This document shows positions 7,519 through 12,217 of a stretch of DNA of 12,217 nt, in pieces; within the stretch, counting starts at the first letter, position 1, and each line of letters starts with the position of its first letter. The translations under genes were made by a program, and so were the position numbers. The notes below the pieces were generated by a model. It worked only from the letters and a program-made list of their open reading frames with translations, was not told where the DNA came from and did no database searches. The stretch lies in assembly GCA_902461995.1 (NCBI GenBank), contig CABQAA010000029.1:1-12217 (forward strand), written 5' to 3'. Origin of the DNA: an uncultured Oscillospiraceae bacterium. Its GTDB lineage: Bacteria; Bacillota; Clostridia; Oscillospirales; Acutalibacteraceae.

Positions 7519-7721
7519 CAGGCTTCCGACTTTTTCGTGGTCTGGCTTTTATTCGTCAGTGGTTTCTATTCTAGTTTTTTTAATAGAATCACTACTTTTT
7601 TTCTTTTCCTCCATAAATAGTTCAACATAATACCCACCGCTTAATTGGAAATTGAAAGGATAATCGTCCATTTTTGCCCATCCACTTCTGAGAAGCTCCA
7701 TCCGTCGGCCGGTCAAGGTGC

Positions 7722-7768
7722 GTTATAACGAAGCTTTACCGCTGTTATAACCTAAATCAGGTTATATC
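7722..7768. promoter_or_regulatory. Operator cluster of GTTATAAC palindromes upstream of the XRE gene
   Basis: Two exact copies of the 8-bp palindrome GTTATAAC lie at 7722-7729 and 7744-7751, starts 22 bases apart (about two helical turns). A third, degenerate copy GTTATATC lies at 7761-7768. The last two also form an 8-bp inverted repeat, TATAACCT-AAATC-AGGTTATA (7746-7766). TTATAA (7723-7728) and TATAAC (7746-7751) are 17 bases apart and could themselves be a promoter, so bound repressor would block it. Another possible start element is the extended -10 TGGTATGCT (7790-7798). Small XRE repressors usually bind such palindromes at their own promoter. Confidence 0.55.
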
Positions 7769-7838
7769 TGAGTGTCCTGTTCCCGGTTGTGGTATGCTTT
7801 CCTATAGGTGAATGCCAGCAGAAAGGAGCCGGTAGCGC

Positions 7839-8039
7839 ATGTATGGACGGCTGCGTGATTTGCGCAAAGATCGGGGATGGACACAGGCCGATGTGGCGGC
7901 AAAACTGGATATGTCCCAGACGGGGTATTCCAAATATGAAACCGGCGAAAACGACATCCCCACGGCCATCTTAATCAAACTGGCCAAGCTGTACGGCACC
8001 ACGGTGGACTACCTTTTGGAGCTTAAAAAGGATCCGTGA
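7839..8039 (+). CDS. Small XRE-family helix-turn-helix repressor
   Basis: This is a 66-aa protein made almost wholly of one Cro/CI-type (XRE, HTH_3) DNA-binding domain: RLRDLRKDRGWTQADVAAKL, then DMSQTGYSKYETGENDIP and LIKLAKLYGTTVDYLL. The recognition helix is about residues 26-36. It has no sensor or protease domain, so it is likely a simple dimeric repressor whose release signal, if any, is unclear. GAAAGGAG lies 10 bases upstream of the ATG. The lipoprotein gene begins 79 bases after its stop on the same strand. The palindrome GTTATAAC flanks the gene on both sides, which suggests that it represses itself and its neighbour. The family assignment is firm; the target is inferred. Confidence 0.92.
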   Translation: MYGRLRDLRKDRGWTQADVAAKLDMSQTGYSKYETGENDIPTAILIKLAKLYGTTVDYLLELKKDP

Positions 8040-8092
8040 GCAGGTCATTCTCCCTTTGCGGCAAAGAGGGAAGAGCGGGCCTCCATTTCCAA

Positions 8093-8100
8093 GTTATAAC
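8093..8100. promoter_or_regulatory. Third exact GTTATAAC palindrome, upstream of the lipoprotein gene
   Basis: GTTATAAC lies immediately before the ribosome site GGAGAGGG of the lipoprotein gene (start 8119). No -35 hexamer is placed to make it a -10 element, so an operator or roadblock for the XRE protein is the more likely reading. Confidence 0.4.
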
Positions 8101-8118
8101 CGGAGAGGGTGTATTGCC

Positions 8119-9381
8119 ATGAAAAAACGGTTTCTGATCCTGCTGGCCGTCTTATTGTTGTCAATCTGCGCGGCGTGCAAGAAAACCGCAAAGCCGGGCC
8201 GGGAGTCGTCGGATGGCAGCTCGTCTTCCGATTCTTCAAACGCGGCGTCCGCGACCGGACAGGAAATTGGTTTCTCGCTCCTTGACCTCGGCTATGCGTA
8301 TACGGTGTGGGATCCCTCTTTGTACGGAAGCGGCACGGTCTACAAAAACGCCGCGCAGACCGATTCCCGATACTGGTATATCGATCAGGGTGCCCTTCAG
8401 CCTATGGAGGTGCGGTCCTGCAGCGGCGTGTATACCTGGAACGGGACCGCCTATCCCTTCTCGTTTTCTTTCGCCCGTTCTGCGGATACGATTGTCAAAG
8501 TGGAGGACCTCCTCTCTGAATCGAAGCTGAAATACAATCTGCTGCCTCTGCCCGGACGGTCCGACAAGGCCGTATTTATCGTGCAGCAGGTGGAGGACTG
8601 GAACATCAGCGATCTGTGGATTCTCGATCTTGAAAGCGGTCTTTTGTCTGAATTGGTCGGCCGCCAGGATGCAGACGCTTTCTTTGCTCTCAAAGACGAA
8701 GGATCGCGATATGATTTCGCCGTATCGCCGCAGTTTTCCCCTGACGGCCGGTTTCTGTTGTTCCGATCCAACCGAAACAGCTATCCCCGGCAGGACCAGG
8801 ATGTATTTGTCCGCTGTCTGGAAACTGGAGACGAATGGAAATTCGAGATGCCGGACGACCTGTCCGAACAATTTCACAGTGTCAACCTGTCCATTCAGTG
8901 GCTGGACCGCCAAATCCTGATATTTGATTATCTGTTTCAGGGTTCTGCCGGCGGCCTGCTGTACGACACGGTCACCCGGCAGTTTACAAATCCGCTGCCT
9001 TTGACCCGGCAGCCGGACAATCCGGCCGGCTTTGTTTCCGGGGGAGTTTTCTACCAATATGATGCGAATACATCCTATTATAAAAACGCCCTGACAGGTG
9101 AAAAATCCGTTGTCTATCTGCCGGACGGCCGCTACGAGGACCGGCCCCTTGCCTCCGACGGAAACTATGTCGCCTTCTGCCGGGCGGACCGGCTGGATGT
9201 CTACGACCTCGCCACCGGCGGAACCCGCCGCTTCTCCCCTGCGGATCTCCAGTGCGAAACGTTTGAAGAGGGGTTCTTTTATGATGAAAACACCCTGATT
9301 CTGAAAGCGGACAAACGGGGAGAGACCTCGAACTCCAGCGGAGAGTCCCGGTATCTCGTCGTGTCTCTGCACGGAATGTAA
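8119..9381 (+). CDS. Lipoprotein with TolB-like (PD40) beta-propeller
   Basis: This 420-aa exported protein probably attaches to the outer face of the membrane. Residues 1-19 are a signal peptide (MKKRFLILLAVLLLSICAA) followed by Cys20; the lipobox CAA-C is not canonical, so lipidation is likely rather than certain. Residues 22-42 are a Ser-rich tether. The rest is beta-rich with WD/PD40-like blades: FSPDGRFLLFRSNRN (206-220) is a typical TolB blade, and LPDGRY...LASDGNYVAFCRAD...VYDL (from 334) is another. Such propellers usually bind other proteins or peptides; no catalytic motif is visible. I chose the ATG at 8119 because the signal peptide begins there and GGAGAGGG lies upstream; a longer frame from 8056 lacks both. 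It follows the XRE gene and probably forms a small operon with it. It ends at a bidirectional terminator. The exact function is unknown. Confidence 0.85.
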   Translation: MKKRFLILLAVLLLSICAACKKTAKPGRESSDGSSSSDSSNAASATGQEIGFSLLDLGYAYTVWDPSLYGSGTVYKNAAQTDSRYWYIDQGALQPMEVRSCSGVYTWNGTAYPFSFSFARSADTIVKVEDLLSESKLKYNLLPLPGRSDKAVFIVQQVEDWNISDLWILDLESGLLSELVGRQDADAFFALKDEGSRYDFAVSPQFSPDGRFLLFRSNRNSYPRQDQDVFVRCLETGDEWKFEMPDDLSEQFHSVNLSIQWLDRQILIFDYLFQGSAGGLLYDTVTRQFTNPLPLTRQPDNPAGFVSGGVFYQYDANTSYYKNALTGEKSVVYLPDGRYEDRPLASDGNYVAFCRADRLDVYDLATGGTRRFSPADLQCETFEEGFFYDENTLILKADKRGETSNSSGESRYLVVSLHGM

Positions 9382-9400
9382 CGCTTTTTTCGAAAATGCC

Positions 9401-9432
9401 GGCCGCCCGTCACCGGTTGGTGACAGGCGGCC
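9401..9432. terminator. Bidirectional terminator between lipoprotein gene and mltG
   Basis: GGCCGCC-C-GTCACC (9401-9414) pairs with GGTGAC-A-GGCGGCC (9419-9432) around a GGTT loop, with one mismatch. On the plus strand CTCTATATTTTTG follows; on the minus strand GGCATTTTCG follows. It sits between two convergent genes and can serve both. Confidence 0.75.
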
Positions 9433-9449
9433 GTCTCTATATTTTTGTA

Positions 9450-10421
9450 TCATTCCGCCGGACGCAGTCCGGCTTTTTTGAGATTTTCCAGATGCTCCTC
9501 ATACGAAACCGCATAATAGTAGTTCGCCGCGGCGTCGTTGCAGAAATACAGATACGGCACATCCGCCGGAGACAGTGCAGCCTGAATGGCGCCGATTCCG
9601 GGGGAACATATCGGCCCGGCGGGCAGCCCGGCGATGCGGTAGGTATCGTAATACGCTTCATAGCTTCCGGCGCTTTCGGTCAGAAACGGGTCCACCTGCT
9701 TCTCCAGATAATCCGTGGTCCCGTCCATCTGCAGCCGCATGCCGGTTTTCAGGCGGTTGTAAATGATGGCGGCGATTTTGGGCATTTCGCTCGCTTTGGA
9801 TCCCTCCCGCTGGATCACCGAGGCGATGATGAGAATTTCGTCCATCGAGCGGCCCAGGCTCTTGGCCTTCTGGCGCATAGCGTTGGTGATCCGGTTCTCC
9901 GTATTTTGCAGCATGCGGTTGAGCACCCGGTCGGGCCGCTCCCCGATATAAAACTCGTAGGTGTCGGGGAAGAGGTATCCCTCCAACCGGAAACAGCGGG
10001 TATGGGTCTGCGGCATGGCCGCGGCCAGCGGATAACCACTGAGGTCCAGCGCGCGGGCGGCCCCCATCAGCTTGCTGAAGGTCGTCACACCGCATTCCTC
10101 GAGCTTCGAAAAAATCTTGGTCAGGGAGTCGCCCTCTTTGAAGGTGACCCGGACGGTTTCGGCCTGCGGCGGATCGGTGGGGACGGTGGTCGGCGGCGTC
10201 TTTGTCGTAGACGGCGGACTGCTGGAAGAGGGGCCGCGGGTGGGGCCCTCGGTGCCGTCGCCGGTCGGCGGTACGTCCGGTTCCGTGGGATCTGTTCGGA
10301 TAAACGAACCGATCGAGGAGCCCGGCGCGGACCCTTCGGACGCATCGGGATCCGGTACCTTCCGGCATCCCACACTCATCAGCAGAAGCCCGGCCGTCAA
10401 AGCCGCGCATACTCGTTTCAT
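9450..10421 (-). CDS. mltG: Endolytic murein transglycosylase MltG (YceG-like), lipoprotein form
   Basis: This enzyme cleaves nascent peptidoglycan strands at the membrane and so helps set glycan length and end synthesis. The protein is 323 aa. Residues 1-18 are a signal peptide with a likely lipidated Cys19 (MSVG-C) instead of the usual N-terminal transmembrane helix. Residues about 21-85 are a Ser/Thr/Pro/Asp linker. A LysM-like subdomain follows (VTFKEGDSLTKIFSKLEE). The catalytic domain carries LEGYLFPDTYEF (about 145-156), IASVIQRE with the probable catalytic Glu206, NRLKTGMRLQMDGTTDY, and AGLPAGPICSPGIGAI. Many relatives have VEKE where this protein has IQRE, so the first acidic residue is Gln204. 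The ATG has AGAGGA 7 bases upstream. A good promoter lies at 10455-10483. It is transcribed alone and ends at the shared hairpin 9401-9432. Confidence 0.93.
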   Translation of the reverse strand: MKRVCAALTAGLLLMSVGCRKVPDPDASEGSAPGSSIGSFIRTDPTEPDVPPTGDGTEGPTRGPSSSSPPSTTKTPPTTVPTDPPQAETVRVTFKEGDSLTKIFSKLEECGVTTFSKLMGAARALDLSGYPLAAAMPQTHTRCFRLEGYLFPDTYEFYIGERPDRVLNRMLQNTENRITNAMRQKAKSLGRSMDEILIIASVIQREGSKASEMPKIAAIIYNRLKTGMRLQMDGTTDYLEKQVDPFLTESAGSYEAYYDTYRIAGLPAGPICSPGIGAIQAALSPADVPYLYFCNDAAANYYYAVSYEEHLENLKKAGLRPAE

Positions 10422-10454
10422 CGGCGAATCCTCTTTCTGTGTTTATATTCTAGT

Positions 10455-10483
10455 AGTATACGGCAATACAAGCCTTTTTTCAA
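10455..10483 (-). promoter_or_regulatory. Sigma-A-type promoter of mltG
   Basis: On the minus strand TTGAAA (10478-10483) and TATACT (10455-10460) are separated by exactly 17 bases, each matching consensus at 5 of 6 positions. Transcription would start near 10448, giving a leader of about 27 bases. Confidence 0.75.
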
Positions 10484-10597
10484 CAGGAATCAAAAAAAGT
10501 CCCCCTCGTTTTCTGTTTCTGGACTGCAAAACTGTCGACGTATAGCGGCAGCGTACTGTATGGCAGAAGAAAAATATGATCCTCTCCCATAAATTCA

Positions 10598-10626
10598 TTG
10601 ACAAGGCATCTTGTCTATCCTACACT
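10598..10626 (+). promoter_or_regulatory. Sigma-A-type promoter of the small membrane-protein gene, with a dyad in the spacer
   Basis: TTGACA (10598-10603, perfect) and TACACT (10621-10626) are 17 bases apart. GACAAG-GCAT-CTTGTC (10600-10615) forms a 6-bp inverted repeat that overlaps the -35 element and spacer, a placement typical of a repressor site. A possible second start element, the extended -10 TGATACAAT, lies at 10658-10666. Confidence 0.7.
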
Positions 10627-10728
10627 ATTTATATATGATTTTTGATAATGATTTCTCTGATACAATAGGATTTCATCTTTGCAGTGCGCTCCCGGAGCGG
10701 GATGTTCAGATGGAAAGGATGCGATTTT

Positions 10729-11025
10729 TTGAAGTTTTTTAGCCGGTGCCGGATCCTGTCGTATGTCATGACCGGGATCAGCGTCGTGATGGGGCTACTG
10801 ATTGTGTTTGAGCTGATGTCCCTCCAAGACTTGAGTCTGGTGGACAGCCACACCAACCGCGATCTGTTTTTTCTGGGGGTGCGCATCCTCCTATTTGTGT
10901 TTTCGGTCTTTTCGGTGATCCTGCTCAAATTGCTGATCCGGGACGCCCAGGAGGATTTGGAGGCTGTCATGCGGTATCGGTCCGGCGGGGGCATCACCGG
11001 GGACGAGGACCGGCCGAAATCCTGA
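10729..11025 (+). CDS. Small two-helix membrane protein of unknown function
   Basis: I do not recognise this protein. From the TTG at 10729 it is about 98 aa: a short basic N-terminus (KFFSRCR), a first membrane helix (YVMTGISVVMGLLIVFEL), a polar loop (SLQDLSLVDSHTNRD), a second helix (LFFLGVRILLFVFSVFSVILLKLL), and a charged tail (RDAQEDLEAVMRYRSGGG to DEDRPKS). Both ends are predicted to be cytoplasmic. I prefer the TTG because GGAAAGGAT stands about 8 bases upstream; the in-frame ATG at 10702 has GGAG only 4 bases away, and a GTG at 10684 has no clear site. It has its own promoter (10598-10626) and terminator (11046-11085), so it is a single-gene unit that is probably really expressed. 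It is divergent from mltG, but a functional link is not shown. Confidence 0.7.
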   Translation: MKFFSRCRILSYVMTGISVVMGLLIVFELMSLQDLSLVDSHTNRDLFFLGVRILLFVFSVFSVILLKLLIRDAQEDLEAVMRYRSGGGITGDEDRPKS

Positions 11026-11045
11026 GCGCACAAACATGATTACGT

Positions 11046-11085
11046 AAAAAACGAGTGGCCGCCGTTTGGCGGTCACTCGTTTTTT
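11046..11085. terminator. Strong bidirectional intrinsic terminator
   Basis: A-run plus CGAGTGGCCGCC (11046-11063) pairs with GGCGGTCACTCG plus T-run (11068-11085) around a GTTT loop: an 18-bp stem with one G-T pair, flanked by A6 and T6. It can end both the small membrane-protein gene (plus strand) and the metal ABC operon (minus strand). Confidence 0.92.
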
Positions 11086-11101
11086 GTCGGGATTCCGGCC
11101 G

Positions 11102-11917
11102 TTATTTGGCCCGCCGTCCCATCCCGTATGTCCCGAAAAAGAGCGCGGCGGAAACCAGCACGATGGTCGGCCCGGCCGCCACGGCGTTGAGATAGGAAAG
11201 GCAGAGCCCGAGCAGACCCGAAAAAAGGGAAAACACCAGGGTGAGCAGCAGATAACTCCGCATGCTCCGGGCCACATTGCGGGCTGCCGCGGCAGGAAGG
11301 ATGAGCATGGCGTTGATGAGCAGCAGCCCCACCCACTGAATCGACAGCATCACCACCACCGCGATGATCACCACGAACAGGTTGTCGAGCAGCCCCACCG
11401 GCAGTCCTTTGCTGCGGGCAAGAGGAGCGCTGATGCTCACGGCGTGGAACTGGTTGAAGCAGAGCAGCCAAAGCCCCGCCACCACCGCGAGGGTGATCCC
11501 GAGAACCAGCAGCTGCTCCTCCGAGATGGAAAGGATGTCCCCGATCAGCAGGGTCTGGTATTTGGAAAATCCGCCGCCGCGGGATAAAATCACCAGGCCG
11601 AGCGCCACCCCGCAGGAGGAAAAGACGCCGATGACAGTATCGGTTGAGGAGAGCCGGGAATGCCGGATGCGGTTCATCAGCAAGGCAAATACGATGGCGA
11701 ACAGCACCATCACCGGTCCCGGCCGGGCCAGGCCGAACAGCACACCGATTCCCACGCCGGTCAGGGCAGAATGTCCCAGAGCGTCCGAGAAAAAGGCCAT
11801 GCCATTGTTGACCACCAGGGTGCCGAGCAGGGAGAACAGCGGCATGATGAGGAGCACCGCCAACAGGGCGCGGCGCATGAAATCGTAGTCGAACAGGGTA
11901 AAGAGCGCTTCAAGCAT
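11102..11917 (-). CDS. znuB: Zinc/manganese-type ABC transporter permease (ABC-3 family)
   Basis: This is the membrane-spanning subunit of a metal-ion importer; with the ATPase and a binding protein it moves Zn2+ or Mn2+ into the cell. The protein is 271 aa, normal for the family, with about eight hydrophobic helices. Family signatures are NNGMAFFSDALGHSALTGVGIG near the N-terminus (about residues 36-57) and WVGLLLINAMLILPAAAARN in the C-terminal half. I chose the ATG at 11917: AGGAGGGAG lies just upstream and the family N-terminus begins here, whereas the longer frame from 12052 only overlaps the ATPase gene. It overlaps the end of the ATPase gene by 8 bases, which implies translational coupling. 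It is the last gene of the operon before the hairpin 11046-11085. Zinc rather than manganese is a guess, since the binding protein is not in the window. Confidence 0.9.
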   Translation of the reverse strand: MLEALFTLFDYDFMRRALLAVLLIMPLFSLLGTLVVNNGMAFFSDALGHSALTGVGIGVLFGLARPGPVMVLFAIVFALLMNRIRHSRLSSTDTVIGVFSSCGVALGLVILSRGGGFSKYQTLLIGDILSISEEQLLVLGITLAVVAGLWLLCFNQFHAVSISAPLARSKGLPVGLLDNLFVVIIAVVVMLSIQWVGLLLINAMLILPAAAARNVARSMRSYLLLTLVFSLFSGLLGLCLSYLNAVAAGPTIVLVSAALFFGTYGMGRRAK

Positions 11918-12217
11918 GGTCTCCCTCCTCTCCCGAAAAGGCCGCGGCAAAGGCCGCCGTTTCGAAAACCTCCTCCGGTTTCCCGCAGGCGAGCACCGTC
12001 TTGTCCAGCAGCACCACCCGATCGGCGGATTTTCGCACGAAGTCCAGATCATGGGAGACGAGCAGGATCACCATGTCGGCGGTCGCCTTGAGATCGTCCA
12101 GCAGAACGTAAAAATCCCGCAGTCCGGCCCGGTCCACCCCTGAAACCGGCTCGTCGAGGATGAGCAGATCGGGCATGGGCAGCGTGGCCACAGCGAGCAG
12201 CACCCGCTGTAGCTCCC
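11910..12217 (-). CDS. znuC: Metal ABC transporter ATP-binding protein, C-terminal part (5' end outside window)
   Basis: This is the C-terminal 102 or so residues of an ABC ATPase that powers the permease encoded just downstream. The window edge falls within the signature motif: the visible ELQRVLLAVA is the tail of LSGGELQRV. Then follow Walker B (PDLLILDEP), the D-loop (SGVDRAG) and the H-loop histidine (LLVSHDLDFV). The C-terminal tail is DKTVLACGKPEEVFETAAF, as in ZnuC/MntB-type subunits. Walker A and Q-loop are outside the window. Its stop codon lies inside the start of the permease gene. The ABC assignment is certain; zinc specificity is inferred from the ABC-3 partner. Confidence 0.9.
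   Translation of the reverse strand, partial: ELQRVLLAVATLPMPDLLILDEPVSGVDRAGLRDFYVLLDDLKATADMVILLVSHDLDFVRKSADRVVLLDKTVLACGKPEEVFETAAFAAAFSGEEGDHA

Larger units (their letters stand above)
7408..7838. promoter_or_regulatory. Divergent intergenic region between the surface-protein gene and the XRE gene
   Basis: These 431 bases separate two outward-facing genes and are much more AT-rich than the genes. The left part holds the likely promoter of the surface gene (7510-7518) and a poly-purine stretch on the minus strand (about 7563-7615). The right part holds the GTTATAAC palindromes (7722-7768) and the XRE promoter. I see no convincing gene here; two short minus-strand frames are noted separately. 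Confidence 0.6.

Noticed and set aside
7549..7614. 21-codon minus-strand frame starting MEEKKKSSDS
   Set aside because: No ribosome site lies before its ATG and its Lys/Ser-rich composition follows from the local A-rich sequence.
8050..8070. Imperfect inverted repeat TCCCTTTG / CAAAGAGGGA between the XRE and lipoprotein genes
   Set aside because: The arms do not match without a two-base bulge and no T-run follows, so a terminator or attenuator call is not supported.
8236..9453. Minus-strand frame of 405 codons opposite the propeller lipoprotein
   Set aside because: It is antisense to a gene with a signal peptide and PD40 blades, and it would run through the terminator at 9401-9432.
9396..10592. 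Plus-strand frame of 398 codons opposite mltG
   Set aside because: It reads through a terminator hairpin and the mltG promoter, and MltG motifs on the other strand are unambiguous.
11910..11917. Overlap of the permease start with the ATPase stop as a possible sequencing error
   Set aside because: Short overlaps with an internal ribosome site are normal for translationally coupled ABC genes, and both termini look intact.

Overview
The window looks like chromosomal DNA of a Gram-positive anaerobe of the class Clostridia, most likely in or near the Oscillospiraceae/Ruminococcaceae. The evidence is strong AGGAGG-type ribosome sites with some TTG starts, GC-rich genes separated by AT-rich spacers, lipoproteins, a wall-sorting-type C-terminus with an NPQTG motif, and an AraC regulator beside secreted multidomain proteins. 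No rRNA, tRNA, insertion sequence, CRISPR array or phage gene was recognised.

Bases 1-7407 form a minus-strand surface locus. Read in the direction of transcription, it starts with a very large secreted, wall-anchored protein (7407 to 2122, 1761 aa). This carries a complete calcineurin-like metallophosphoesterase domain among Ig-like, LamG-like, FN3, helical and four repeated beta-sandwich modules. Next comes a smaller membrane-anchored protein (1733 to 843) that is essentially one more copy of the same module on a Ser/Thr/Pro stalk. Last is an AraC-family regulator with an N-terminal cupin domain, cut by the window start. Strong hairpins lie in both gaps (1933-1977 and 804-833).

Bases 7408-9449 hold the divergent promoter region and a plus-strand pair: a 66-aa XRE repressor and a TolB-like propeller lipoprotein. 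The 8-bp palindrome GTTATAAC occurs twice upstream of the repressor and once directly upstream of the lipoprotein ribosome site, which suggests a small self-regulated unit.

Bases 9450-11101 hold housekeeping-like cargo: a lipoprotein version of the endolytic transglycosylase MltG (minus strand) and a divergently transcribed two-helix membrane protein of unknown function. Each has a recognisable sigma-A-type promoter. Bidirectional hairpin terminators at 9401-9432 and 11046-11085 separate these genes from their convergent neighbours.

Bases 11102-12217 hold the end of a zinc/manganese-type ABC importer operon on the minus strand. The permease overlaps the end of the ATPase gene, and the ATPase is cut by the window end within its signature motif.

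The most interesting material is the surface locus with its shared, probably undescribed repeat module, and the XRE/palindrome unit next to it.
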